DNA from: Henckelia pumila
Lineage: Eukaryota > Streptophyta > Magnoliopsida > Lamiales > Gesneriaceae
DNA length: 64,000 nt
Assembly: GCF_033568475.1 (NCBI RefSeq)
Contig: NC_133122.1
Location: 148,132,861-148,196,860 of the forward strand
Reading direction: 5' to 3'
Each line of letters starts with the position of its first letter. Within the stretch, counting starts at the first letter, position 1. The notes beneath the pieces are model-generated. The model ran no database searches, was not told the origin of the DNA, and was given only the letters and a program-made list of their open reading frames with translations. The position numbers and the translations under genes were made by a program. Positions 11,726 to 22,562 of this stretch are shown here, in pieces.

Positions 11726-12821
11726 GTAGTCATGAGCTATGCCCCCACGAAAAAAGGCATTAAAATTAGAATGTGGTTGAGGGAATTAGGTGGATGCGCA
11801 TGCACGATGATCATTTCCCGGTTTGTTGGCTTCAGTTTCACATAAACAATAATTAGAGCCCACAGTCAGGTCGATTCTTAATATTGAAGTTATGGTTTCA
11901 TGCGTGTAATTAATTCTTAATATCTTCAATTGAAAATGTTTTTTTTTAAAAAAAACCATAATCAAATTAAAAAGCATGATCCCACTCTCTTCCATGATTC
12001 CAATACTACGAATGATATGTGTGTATGATTACAATTAGTCTACCGACATTTTTTTTAAAAAAAAATGGAACAAACCAAATAGATTTTAATCGGTTATTTG
12101 ATCAAAATTTAATAAGCTATAATTTTTTAAAACTTGTGTCACGTTGTAAGTCTTTTCAAGTATTGAATGCATGTGCTTTTATAGCATAGATATTTCATCG
12201 CATATTTTTCCCGTTCAAAGTTTGGTAGGGTCTTTGAGAAATTTGTTCATCTGCTGTCACATTTATAAAGTATGAATTAATATTAATTATTATGATCATA
12301 GCAATCATATTTGCTCAAAAAAAAAAAAAAAGCAACCATATTTTATTTCTTGCTACCTCTTGAAGCAAAAAATGATTCTTTCTTTAAATATCGAAAGTCC
12401 ACGAGGTACATTCATGTCATAAAATCAAGGAAATTGTGAGCATTAAATGTCATTTTCAACTTAATTTTTTTTTTTTTGGGGTGTGAAAATGGACTTTTTT
12501 TGCAGGCATTTAACACATTTTACTAAATAAAACTCGATTCGAACATATGTAGGAGTAAAACCATTTAAAATCTTTTTATATCATAATTATTTTTTAATCT
12601 TCCATGTTAAGTATATGTTTGTTAGTATCATTATTACTATTTTTATTTTGGTCATTTTTACAAATTAAGAGAATCATCCACGAAGCACAGGGTACACCTC
12701 AGCGACAGAGGAGCATTGCACCGACATCCCTAACGCGTATAAAATTGCCACTCCTTCCCCACTTTCAATTTCAAATGGGCACCGATTTTCTATATATTTC
12801 ACTTCCTATTATTTAAACTTA

Positions 12822-12975
12822 AAAACTCGTTTGAGATTGTCTTATATGTTAATATTGTGAAATAGATTTTTTATTTGAATCATTCATGCAAATGACTTTT
12901 TAAATCAATAATATTATTTTTTAATATAAATATGAATAAAATTAATCTGTTTTATAAAAAAACACACTCTTATTT
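12822..12975. repeat. MITE-like repeat, GAGACGRTCTCA family, copy 3
   Basis: This is a diverged copy of the repeat at 676-862. It reads GTTTGAGATTGTCTTATATG, then GAATCATTCATGCAA, then ATATGAATAAAATTAATCTG. It lies a few hundred bases upstream of the UGD promoter. Confidence 0.45.
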
Positions 12976-13247
12976 AAAATATTGTGTGATTAACTATCAA
13001 AATAAAAAAAAATTGTAAAATAAGCTATATATGTTAAAAGAGCAATCAACATATGATATTTAGACTAATTCACAGAATTGAAGTTACAACGTTACTATTT
13101 ATTATTATGATTTTGGATAAAACTAATCATAATAACTACGGTTACGGTAGAAATTATTTACAATGTACATTGGGTAACATGGGTAAAAGGAGAGGGGCTT
13201 TATGGTCAATTCATCCGAGTGCCGGGGTAGATCCTGAGCCCAACGAC

Positions 13248-13254
13248 TATTTAA
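13248..13254 (+). promoter_or_regulatory. Putative TATA box of the UGD gene
   Basis: TATTTAA lies about 100 bp upstream of the first splice donor at 13351. A transcription start near 13280 would give a leader exon of about 70 bases. This is inferred from position only. Confidence 0.45.
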
Positions 13255-13350
13255 CCATGTGCCTTTGTCTCAACTTCCGTAGAATTTCATTCTTGCACAG
13301 ATATTATTACTCCACAAATCCAAGCGCTTGTTCATTTCGAAGATCCAGAG

Positions 13351-14297
13351 GTAAATTCTCAGATTTGCTTACTCCCGATTCAGCACCACGGCTGATTTCG
13401 GTTTCGTTTTTCGATTTTTGGGTGTGATCTGAAAATGCAGCTGTCGTGGTCTTATGTGATTTCAGCGATCTCTGTTTTAGTGCCTGATTTTTCGTCCTGC
13501 TGATAGTTGAGTGGTTAGATCTACGCACGTATGAAGGATTTTGGTGTGATCGAATGGAAAATATCAAAAAAATTTCGTTATGATTTGAAAAAAAATGCAA
13601 GATTCATCGCTTAGCTTCTGTTGCCCTGCCTGAAGCTTGCAGTTTGATTCGAATTGTGTTGTTTTGTGTGTTTTTTGCTTTAATATGTGTCCTATGCATT
13701 TCATCACATGTAATTGGATGGTGGTGCACTTGTAGATCTAGTTTGAAATCATCCGATGATTTCTGCATGATATAAATTTTTTCATTTGAACAGTAATTCG
13801 TGTTCTTCATGTGTCATCGTAATTCTTGTTCATTTTCTGTATCAGATCTGGATTTGAAGCGTAGAATATATATTGTTCTGATTTTTTTGGTTTGTAGTTG
13901 AATAGATTCAAATTCATAGTTAATCTAATCTAATTTCTTGCAACAGACTCTAGATATTTGTATACCTTGGTCCATAATTTGATCCGTTTTATTCCAAGTG
14001 GAAAAATATGTATGCTAGTTGAGCAACTACGAATGTGTTTCCTCCGGTATCATGGGGCGATATTCCTTGGTGAAATGGCTGATTTGGAATGATGTTAAGA
14101 TCTGACGAGATCATATTCATGCAATTAGAATATTGCCAAAAACGGCCTCATGTTTCTAATATGGATTTTGATTATTCTCATTTGATCTTGTTATTGCCTA
14201 CTCTGTGGTTGCTGACCGTGGACAATGTTATGTTTCTTTATAAGCATTATGAGAATGTATCTGTGAAATGCTCACGTGTTGATTTTCCAATTTTCAG
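13351..14297 (+). other. 5' leader intron of UGD
   Basis: The donor is CCAGAG|GTAAATTC and the acceptor is CCAATTTTCAG|GCC, with a T-rich interior. The intron is about 947 bp and lies wholly in the untranslated leader, 19 bases before the start codon. Leader introns in highly expressed plant genes often raise expression; that role is inference here. Small open frames inside the intron are not genes. Confidence 0.75.
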
Positions 14298-14316
14298 GCC
14301 ACGCAACACAGAAAAG

Positions 14317-15759
14317 ATGGTGAAGATCTGCTGCATCGGAGCTGGGTATGTGGGAGGCCCTACCATGGCTGTGATAGCACTCAAATGCCCTGGCATTGAA
14401 GTAGCTGTTGTTGATATTTCTGTTGCTCGCATCAATGCCTGGAATAGTGATCAGCTTCCTATCTACGAGCCAGGACTCGACGATGTGGTCAAGCAGTGCC
14501 GTGGCAAGAATCTTTTTTTCAGCACAGATGTGGAGAAACATGTCTTTGAGGCTGATATCGTCTTTGTTTCAGTCAATACTCCAACTAAGACAAGGGGCCT
14601 CGGAGCTGGGAAAGCTGCAGATTTGACATATTGGGAGAGTGCGGCTCGCATGATCGCTGATGTGTCGAAATCTGACAAGATTGTGGTTGAGAAATCCACA
14701 GTTCCAGTCAAAACAGCTGAGGCCATTGAAAAGATCTTGACTCACAACAGCAAGGGAATCAATTATCAGATTCTCTCTAATCCAGAATTCCTTGCTGAGG
14801 GCACTGCCATTGAAGATCTTTTTAAACCAGACAGGGTTCTTATTGGAGGCAGGGAAACCCCAGAAGGCTTTAAGGCAGTCCAAACTCTGAAGGATGTTTA
14901 TGCCCATTGGGTTCCTGAAGATCGTATCCTCACCACCAATTTATGGTCCGCAGAGCTCTCGAAACTTGCTGCTAATGCTTTCTTGGCTCAAAGAATATCA
15001 TCGGTCAATGCCATGTCTGCTCTATGCGAGGCTACTGGAGCAGATGTTGCCCAAGTGTCTTATGCTGTTGGAAAGGACACGAGAATTGGTCCCAAGTTCC
15101 TTAACTCTAGTGTTGGTTTTGGTGGCTCCTGCTTCCAGAAGGATATACTCAACTTAGTTTACATTTGCGAGTGCAATGGCCTTCCTGAGGTTGCAGAATA
15201 CTGGAAACAAGTTATTAAGATCAATGACTATCAAAAGAGCCGGTTTGTCAACCGCATAGTTTCATCTATGTTTAACACTGTTGCTAACAAGAAAATGGCC
15301 ATCTTAGGTTTTGCCTTTAAGAAGGATACAGGTGACACGAGAGAGACTCCTGCAATTGATGTTTGCCAAGGACTCCTAGGTGACAAGGCTCAGTTGAGCA
15401 TCTATGACCCTCAGGTCACTGAGGACCAGATCCAGAGAGACCTTTCAATGAACAAATTTGATTGGGATCATCCCCTTCATCTCCAGCCAATGAGCCCAAC
15501 CACAGTCAAGAAAGTTTCTGTCGTTTGGAACGCCTATGAGGCAACAAAGGACGCTCATGCAGTTTGTATTCTAACTGAGTGGGACGAGTTTAAAACACTT
15601 GATTTCCAAAAAATATACGACAATATGCAGAAACCAGCCTTTGTTTTCGATGGAAGGAACGTTGTCGACGTGCGGAAGCTCAGGGAGATTGGTTTTGTTG
15701 TTTACTCTATTGGCAAGCCACTCGATGCCTGGATCAAAGACTTGCCTGCTGTTGCATAA
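14317..15759 (+). CDS. UGD: UDP-glucose 6-dehydrogenase
   Basis: A single uninterrupted coding exon of 480 aa, the usual plant UGD length. The enzyme oxidises UDP-glucose to UDP-glucuronate with two NAD+ in the cytosol. This supplies precursors for pectin, xylan and other wall polysaccharides. It starts [15 protein letters not shown], with the GxGxxG NAD-binding motif at residues 8-13. The catalytic cysteine is Cys272 in [10 protein letters not shown]. The central domain has the conserved [17 protein letters not shown] helix. The C-terminal UDP-binding domain includes [16 protein letters not shown] and FDGRN. The same frame is open upstream to 14089, but those codons lie in the leader intron, so the ATG at 14317 is chosen; it follows the acceptor by 19 bases. 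No defects were seen. Confidence 0.97.
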   Translation: MVKICCIGAGYVGGPTMAVIALKCPGIEVAVVDISVARINAWNSDQLPIYEPGLDDVVKQCRGKNLFFSTDVEKHVFEADIVFVSVNTPTKTRGLGAGKAADLTYWESAARMIADVSKSDKIVVEKSTVPVKTAEAIEKILTHNSKGINYQILSNPEFLAEGTAIEDLFKPDRVLIGGRETPEGFKAVQTLKDVYAHWVPEDRILTTNLWSAELSKLAANAFLAQRISSVNAMSALCEATGADVAQVSYAVGKDTRIGPKFLNSSVGFGGSCFQKDILNLVYICECNGLPEVAEYWKQVIKINDYQKSRFVNRIVSSMFNTVANKKMAILGFAFKKDTGDTRETPAIDVCQGLLGDKAQLSIYDPQVTEDQIQRDLSMNKFDWDHPLHLQPMSPTTVKKVSVVWNAYEATKDAHAVCILTEWDEFKTLDFQKIYDNMQKPAFVFDGRNVVDVRKLREIGFVVYSIGKPLDAWIKDLPAVA

Positions 15760-16050
15760 AGATTGGACGTCTCCTGTTCGCCTCAATAAGCATCAAAATG
15801 GCATACTTTCAGTAAGAAACTTTATAAGATTCTTTTTCTTCTATCATTTTCATTTTAGAAATGGACCAGTTTTTGATTATTCATATATTACATCTGTAGT
15901 CAAAGAAGCAACTATGTTGTTTCTGGGCTAAATTCATGGTTGATGACATTACTTGTGTCGTTTACTCGTTTTACTCGTCTTATGTTACGACTTGATTTAT
16001 TGTTTTGTCTGTGATGTAATCTGAGGTTATAAGTTTTACAAACCATTTTT
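15760..16050 (+). other. UGD 3' untranslated region
   Basis: The T-rich sequence after the stop contains near-upstream elements such as TGATGTAATCTGAGG at about 16012. The end is estimated, not shown. Confidence 0.4.
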
Positions 16051-16920
16051 GTTCTCATTTATATATATGTAACGTCACATGTAAACGATATATATATTAC
16101 ATACATTTTCGAAATTTGAAAAGAAAAAACAGAATAATATCGATCTTTGTGATGTTTGTTGGATCAAATTCTTATTCTTGTGAAAATTTACATAAAGTGG
16201 ATAGTGGTTGATGTTTGGATTATGGAGGCTTTGTTTGGATTCTTTTCCAAGAACATTTTTCATCTCATATATATCTACTACTTTCTTAAAATTTCTTTGC
16301 CCGTGCATTTTCATATTTATATTGTTAAGGGTGATGATATTTACATTCTAAAAATTGATAATCACACTTCAATTTTGATATTTACTATGTTTTGTTACAA
16401 AATTATTCTTTTTTAATTATTTCAGATTTTTACAAGACGAATTTGCCCCTTTTATAAGTATACTTACGTTTTCAAAATGATTCACTATATATTTATCGGA
16501 TTATAGAGTTTCTCAAGTTTTTTTGGAAAAATTAATTTCGTGAAAAGATTTTGAAATACAATAAATTAATAATTTACTCCATTTTTTAGCTTAAAAACAA
16601 TATTTAGAAAAATTATTTGTCAAAGATATTATTTAAATATTATGTATCGTTGTTTATATTATTATATAATTAGAGAAAGTTCTAAATATAAAGTAAAACT
16701 AATTGCTATTAAAGTTATATGTTTTGAAAGTTTAATTTAAGATAGAAAAAAATAATATCATTAGTAATATATTGTAACAAATGAAAGTATTATTTATAGA
16801 TTTGTTGGATTATTAAAAAAAAAATACAGATAAAACAAAAATACTCGTGATTATGAAAATAGTAAATATTAATAAACAACTCAAATTAAGTTTTTTTTTT
16901 GTTTAAATTTTTTACATTAT
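16051..16920. other. Gene-free AT-rich DNA
   Basis: No gene or clear element was seen. Overlapping short frames at 16075-16416 are low-complexity and on both strands. Confidence 0.5.
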
Positions 16921-16925
16921 TTTAA

Positions 16926-17013
16926 GAGTCAATTATGAATAAATTCCCAAACTCAAACCTTTCTTTCTCCCAACTCCCTCTCTTAAAGATTCTTTCTTTG
17001 CACCCCCTAAGGA
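16926..17013 (-). repeat. Left arm of imperfect inverted repeat around the pararetrovirus
   Basis: The reverse complement contains CTTAGGGGGTGCAAAG, AGGGAGTTGGGA and GGTTTGAGTTTGGGAATTT. In the same order these match 34276-34370, which has CACTAGGGAGTGCAAA, AGGGAGTTGGGA and GTTTAGGTTTAGGGATTTT. The match is about two thirds identical by eye over some 90 bp. The arms bracket the viral copy, suggesting it integrated into the middle of a foldback element. Confidence 0.55.
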
Positions 17014-17168
17014 CCACAAAACTTGATTATTTTAATATTTAATTCTTGTACTCAATATGGGTTGTTTTGTGCTTAGATCTAAAGGTTTTATACTTATATC
17101 TAAAGATCTCTGTGCTTATATCTCATGTTTTAATGCTTATTTTGGAACAAAGAATTATGTGCAAAAAA

Positions 17169-17180
17169 TGGTATCAGAGC
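17169..17180 (+). other. Pararetroviral Met-tRNA primer-binding site
   Basis: TGGTATCAGAGC is complementary to the 3' end of plant initiator tRNA-Met and primes minus-strand DNA synthesis in caulimovirids. It sits 78 bases before the first small gene, with no LTR boundary next to it. That fits a pararetrovirus rather than an LTR element. Confidence 0.85.
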
Positions 17181-17257
17181 TTTAGGTTAAATATTCAGAC
17201 TTAATATTATTCGTTAACTCATACTTTTCTTTGTTGAGGAGAAGATTTTTACAAAAG

Positions 17258-17365
17258 ATGACTTCAAACGAAGGTTTGAATCAAGAGGATTTTATTTATA
17301 TGAAATCCTATAAACAAGTTAATCTGTTCACAAGAGATTACTTACGACAGAAAGATGATTTCTAA
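17258..17365 (+). CDS. Small leader reading frame of the pararetrovirus, 35 aa
   Basis: A 35-codon frame starts at the first ATG after the primer site. Its stop at 17363-17365 overlaps the start of the next gene at 17355. It has no recognisable domain. It is reported because the short overlap is the same arrangement seen at the later viral gene junctions. It could be a translated leader ORF or chance. Confidence 0.4.
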   Translation: MTSNEGLNQEDFIYMKSYKQVNLFTRDYLRQKDDF

Positions 17366-17726
17366 CTCTCAATTTTTAGAAATTACCCCAGATTCCTCTA
17401 AACTCTCCGGAGATCTTAGAAAAATTCAAAAGACGGTACAATATTACAGCAATCAGCTGTATGAAATACCTCGGCAGATTGAAGGAATCCTTAAGAAACA
17501 AGAGGAAATTCTTGTAACCCTAAAGGATCTTCAAACTAAAATCACAAATCTAGAACAAACTTCAGGTTCTAAAAAAGGAAATACAGGAGGAAGGTTACCA
17601 CTCTCGTTTGGTACCGAACCGTTGTTACATCAGAAAGGTAAAACCAAAATGGTTCAAAAACCTTTAACTGATGATGAAAGGATGATTAATCTTATAAAAA
17701 CAGTATCAGAGAAAAACACTATCTGA
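17355..17726 (+). CDS. Pararetrovirus small coiled-coil protein, 123 aa
   Basis: Residues about 15-70 form a heptad-like, charged and hydrophobic stretch (QIEGILKKQEEILVTLKDLQ), suggesting a coiled coil. A basic, low-complexity tail follows. Size and position between the primer site and coat protein recall the virion-associated or small coiled-coil proteins of caulimovirids; that function is inference. Its stop overlaps the next start as TGATG at 17724-17728, which fits termination-reinitiation. It is intact in this copy. Confidence 0.6.
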   Translation: MISNSQFLEITPDSSKLSGDLRKIQKTVQYYSNQLYEIPRQIEGILKKQEEILVTLKDLQTKITNLEQTSGSKKGNTGGRLPLSFGTEPLLHQKGKTKMVQKPLTDDERMINLIKTVSEKNTI

Positions 17727-18447
17727 TGACTACTTTAGAGAGATTAAATCTCGAGGATCTACAAGATCTCGCGGATTCTTTTGCGAATCTCAAAGTAGTA
17801 GATCTAAAAATGAACTCCCCTGAGGGTGAACAACCCATAGGGAATCCCCCAAGATATGCGGTTAAAACAGAAGAACCACATAGTGAGTTTCAGGTTGGAG
17901 AAAATTCACATCCAGCAGGAACCAGATCAAGAAGGAGTAAAATCCCACTCCATCAAACTCCTTACGGAAAAACTGTTTTAGATCCAATACATCCTTACGG
18001 GGTTATGTTAAACCTTGATGTTTTGGACTTCAAAAATAGAGAAGATCTTATAGATGATTGGACATTAGCTATGAGAATTGCAGCAGGGACATTAGATCTC
18101 AATAAAGAAGGATTCATTAAACTTCTAGAAATGAGTCTAATGGGATCTGTCAAGATTGCTTGGGAGATGACTATGCCAGATACGAAGGAATCAATCTTAG
18201 CAGGAGAATCCCTCAGCGAAATTGAAGAAAGAATGACCACCCTATTTAAAGCACAATTCATAGGGGTAGACTATTTCAACAATCAAGATACAGAGAAAAA
18301 GAGAAGATATACTCAAGCTCTGTATAGCCTCGAGTTACATGATATCTGTTTAGTTGATGAATACATTATGTTATTCACTAAATACAGATGGAATTCAGGA
18401 GTCGAGGAAAATGTAGCTATTCAGCTATTTTTCGCAAAAATGGCAAG

Positions 18448-21140
18448 TGTAACACCCGGTATTTTTAATTACATAAATCCGCCTGCATAATTAGGATATT
18501 TAATTATTTAAAGTTATGATTTATGGGTTTAATAATTATGTGAATTATTTATGCATGATTTAAGTTATTATTAAGCATTTAACCCATAATTAGTGATTTT
18601 TATGATTTTTAGTATTTTTATTATTTAATCGCGTAGACGGGACCGTGGACGGACGAGATGACAACTTTCTAGCCAAATTATTTTATGAGCCTTTTTGGAG
18701 CCTTAAAATATTATTTTGAGTTTTACTATCTCAAAATTTTAAGTATTTAATTTTATTTAATTTTAGGGGTCATTTTTATCCAAAATTAGTCAAAATATTG
18801 ACTTTTTAGTATTTTTAAAAATTCCCTACTCTAATATTTCGGGATTTATTTTTCCCATCAGATTACTTTTGTTATTAAGGATTTTTAAATAAGTGTTTTA
18901 TGGTATAATATAATTCTAATTAAGTTATTATCCTAATTAAATTCTAATTAACCTAAAAAGCTAAACCTAAACTATCAAACCCTACGCCTCTCCTCCTCCA
19001 TCAGCCGACACCCACCCCAACCATTCATCATCTTCTCCAATCGGTCTTCAGCCCTAAAACACCATAGGAGGTCGGTTTTCAAGGTTCCAAGCAAGCCGAA
19101 GTCGTCCCGTCGTCCCGAAGTCCTTCCTACGCGTGTTAAATCAATACCTACGGTGAAAGGCATGATCTTTTTCCCATTTTTACGCTATATCAGTATATAT
19201 ATCATGTAAGTTAAGGTATACATCTAAATCTTTTAAGTATTTTTCAAAAAAAATCGATTTAATGTTGTGCTGGTGCATTGTTCTTCGATTCTTTATGCAT
19301 GCTCACGTTTTTCCTCTCCATGCTTGGTTCGGGGCTGAGGGTTCGGTCAGGTAAGGTCCTAGGGTGCCTAAGAATCGAGCCATGGCAGGGCTTGGGGCTG
19401 GGAAGGGCTCGGCCGAAGGGTTTCAAACAAGAATGGTGCAGACGGCGCAGGCTAGGGTTTTGGGTTCAGGGGCTTCGGGTTTTTGGTTTGGTCGTGCATG
19501 GGGCTGGGGCCTGGTCAGGTTAGGTCCGCCCGGACGTGGGCTACGTCCGGGCGGCGGCGCCCCGGCCAGGGACGGCCGGAGCCGGCCGGCAGCAGGCCAA
19601 GAAGGCCTGCTGCTCTCGGCCGAGTGAAAATGGGAGAGGGGGATCGGGTTGGGCTGGGTTAGGGGTCTGGGTCGGGTCTGAGTGGTCCGGGTCGGGTCGG
19701 TTAGGTAGTGGGTCGGGTTAGTGAGTTTGGGTCCGAGTTTGGTGGGCCGGGCTCGAGTCTTTTTATTTTTAAAGTATTTTACGAATTTATGTGTTTTTTG
19801 GGTCAAATAAATTGAAATAAAATTATTTGGACTCCCAAATAATTTTATTTGGACTTTTAAAATTTTAATTAAGGTTGTCCATTAATTTTATGGGCTTTTG
19901 GGCCCATAAAAGTTAATGGGCCAGTCTTTGGGTTTTTGGGCCCAATGGGCCAGTTTAAGTGTTATTGGGCTTCGGGTATTTTTTAATGGGCTTAATTAAT
20001 TTAATGGGCTTAAATAATGTAATTGGGCTTAGATTAATTAATTGGGCTTAAAATTTAAGTTATTGGGCTTAAGTATGTTAACGGGCCAGATTTAAGTTAA
20101 TGGGCTTGAGTGTAGGGCCAGCAGTCCAGAACCATCCATGAGAAAATTGCATGTGTCCTGATTATATATTTAATTATTTTTATGCATTTAAGTTATTTTA
20201 ATATTTATATGTTAGTAAGAAAATTAAATTAAATATATATGAAGGACACACACAATTTATTTAAGTACATGCATTCATGAAATCAATTTTTATGATATGA
20301 TTTAATTTCTATGGTTGAGCAAAATAAAATATTTTAGGTGGAAATTGAAGTAGTGTGGCCATTTATGTATGGGCAGTTTCTGCCATTTATGTATGGGCAG
20401 TTTTCTGCCATTTATGTATGGGTGGTTCGCCACCAGCCTCGTACGATGGTTTCTTAGACTGATCAGTCGCACTATGGGTCACACTTACGGATAGGACCAT
20501 TCGATGTTCAGAAAATAAATGCTCAATAACTTATGTATGTATGATATTATGTATGTTATGTATGTTTATTTATGTAAGTTATGTTATGTAAATTTTTAAG
20601 CATGCTCATTCATGTATATGTATGTATTAGTATTAAAGTGATTTAAATTATTTTAAACCCTTGTTAGTATGCATGTTGGGCCTCTAGGCTCACTACACTG
20701 ATATGGTGCAGGTGAGTACATAGAGGAGCAGGTTACTCCTACCGGTGGTGAGGACGTATGAGCAGCGCTGCAGTAGCCCCGTGACCGTGACAGCTTCTGA
20801 GTCACCGTGCATGATGTCATGTGATACATTTTATTATATTTTTAGTGGTTGAGGTTTATGGGAATATTTTATTAAATGTTTTAGTGCATGCACACTTTTT
20901 ATTTATTTTATTCATGCAGTATATTTTTAATCATAGGGGTTGACTCAGATATTTATTTAATTTAAAGAATGCCTTTTATTTAAGTATTTAATTATTTATT
21001 TATTTAGTCATGTATTTATTTTAAATATTTTATTCTGTGCATATATGTATGGGCATATATGTACATGTTTTATCTAGTAGTAAAAAAAAAAAAAAAAAAT
21101 TTTCCGCATATTTATTTATTATAGAGTTAGGGTCGTTTCA
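18448..21140 (+). repeat. 5' LTR of the young Tekay element
   Basis: Starts TGTAACACCCGG and ends GGTCGTTTCA. It holds a GC-rich block (19320-19760), a run of TGGGCTTAA-type repeats (about 19880-20110), three copies of CCATTTATGTATGGGCAGT-like units (20358-20426) and a long A-run near 21082. Frames in it at 18975-19806 have no known domain and recur in the 3' LTR. Confidence 0.95.
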
Positions 21141-21142
21141 GT

Positions 21143-21154
21143 TGGTATCAGAGC
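21143..21154 (+). other. Primer-binding site of the young Tekay element
   Basis: TGGTATCAGAGC lies two bases after the 5' LTR end and matches plant initiator tRNA-Met, as expected for Ty3/gypsy elements. Confidence 0.95.
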
Positions 21155-21325
21155 ACGGTCCTTGGAGGGGTCACTACTGCTATGCTAGCTCAGAAATCCA
21201 CGCTACCGGTCTGTAAGTTTTAAATGTTTATAGTATGATTTAATTTCTAGAATTTAAGTTAGCCTTAATTTTAAACACTTAGTTATGCATGGCGATTTAC
21301 GTAAATAAATATGTGGTGGTGCAGA

Positions 21326-22367
21326 ATGCCTCCCAGACCAGTGAACCGACGTGGGAGACCTCCACCTCCACCTCCACCGCCACCTCCGCAGCACCCCATG
21401 ACAGCACTGGAGCAGGCCAGTGCGACGATGATGGCAGGGATTACTGCTCTGTTGGAGCAGCAGGCGGCACGTCCCAGACTGTCCCACGAGGAGGACGTCG
21501 CAGAGAGGTTCCAGAAGAAGGGGCCTAAGGAGTTCTTGGGGACCACCGATCCTTTGGTGGCTGAAGGATGGATTCGCTCTCTTGAGTCCATCTTCGACTA
21601 TATGGGGATCACAGACACCGACAGGGTGAGCTGTGCGACATACATGATGCGAGGCGATGCAGCCCTTTGGTGGGAGGGTGCAGTCAGAGGAGTCCATCTA
21701 CCTACACTGACGTGGGCTGAGTTCAGGCGTATCTTCTACGCCAAGTATTTCACTGAGGATGTGCGCAGTCGCATGATCCGGGAGTTCATGAGTCTCCGTC
21801 AGGGAGACAGATCTGTGGTGGAGTACGTGAGCCAGTATGAGAGGGGCTGTCATTTTGTGCCCATGATTGCTGATAGTCCGCAGGAGAAGCTGCGACAGTT
21901 TGTTGAGGGCCTGAGGGCTGAGATCAGGCATGACGTACGCATGGCAGACGTCTTTACCTATGAGTCTGCAGTCAGCAGGGCCTTGCGTTCCGAGGAGGGA
22001 CGGAGGGAGATACAGAGAGAGCAGCAGGGTAAGAGGCAGTTTGGGCAGACAGGGTATCAGCGACCATCTTCGCAGCCACCTGCGAAGAAGCAGTCTACAG
22101 GGCCATCTAAGGGCCCGAACCAGCAGAGGCCTCAGGGGAAGCCACAACAGCAGACTAGGGGCGGGGCCCCTACTCCAGGGAGATATCCAGTGTGTCCGAA
22201 GTGCCAGAAGATGCATTCCGGGCAGTGTCTATTGGGAGCATGAGTCTGCTATCGTTGCAAGGAGCCAGGGCATCAGATTGCCAACTGCCCGCAGAGGCAG
22301 AATGTCAGTGGGAGAGTTTATGTGATGCAGGCTGAGGAGGCAGACCCAGATACCTCCTTGATCACCG
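21326..22367 (+). pseudogene. Tekay gag, interrupted by a TGA before the second zinc knuckle
   Basis: The Met at 21326 (MPPRPVNRRGRP) is preferred over one at 21311 because the first five codons are leader-like. A poly-proline stretch is followed by the retrotransposon gag capsid domain (EGWIRSLESIF, ALWWEGAV, YVSQYERGCHFV). A Gln/Pro/Lys-rich linker and Cys-rich segment (CPKCQKMHSGQC) come next. A TGA at 22241-22243 stops the frame. The CCHC knuckle (CYRCKEPGHQIANC) then continues in the same frame to a candidate splice donor at 22368. A single-base change of a glycine GGA codon would explain the stop. Gag packages element RNA and forms the particle; this copy would make a protein lacking the CCHC knuckle. 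Confidence 0.85.
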
Positions 22368-22562
22368 GTATACTTAACCCCTAGAACTTTTTCAATTCTT
22401 TGCTTTTGTTTATTGTGATTATATCTGAATGCCTGTTGCATGAGTTTAATTATCAGCATGCTAGAATAAGAATTTTGTTTCTTTGTGATTAGAATTGAGG
22501 ATTTTAGTGTTTTAACCTTGGGAGCATAGTGGTATGAATTGTTGGGAATCTTCTGCGTGCAG
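22368..22562 (+). other. Candidate intron between gag and protease of the Tekay element
   Basis: This 195-bp stretch begins GTATACTTAACC, ends TTCTGCGTGCAG, is AT-rich and has stops in the gag frame. Across it, the family-typical junction (LLTGRILVGG-type) is kept in frame: ATCACCG upstream joins GGAGAATTC downstream. The older Tekay-type element at 46473 has no such gap at this point. Splicing is inferred from sequence only. Confidence 0.55.

Larger units (their letters stand above)
10512..13240. other. Intergenic region between DnaJ and UGD genes
   Basis: No gene is supported. The region includes the DnaJ 3' untranslated end (to roughly 10.6 kb) and MITEs at 10691-10893, 11258-11558, 11586-11725 and 12822-12975. 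Short open frames at 11050-11241, 11786-11995, 12604-12816 and 13053-13427 lack recognisable domains. Confidence 0.6.

Noticed and set aside
12604..12816. 70-codon frame with a hydrophobic start, like a small membrane protein
   Set aside because: No homologue recognised and no clear promoter. The surrounding is AT-rich and TE-like, and the C-terminal half has no pattern.
14089..14316. 76-codon upstream extension of the UGD frame
   Set aside because: It lies in the leader intron: a good acceptor at 14296-14297 and the universal UGD start [13 protein letters not shown] at 14317 decide the start.
18975..19806. Several open frames of 61-127 codons in the GC-rich block of the Tekay LTR
   Set aside because: They overlap in many phases, show no domain and recur in the 3' LTR at 26508-27254. 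High GC content removes stop codons, so openness is not evidence of a gene.
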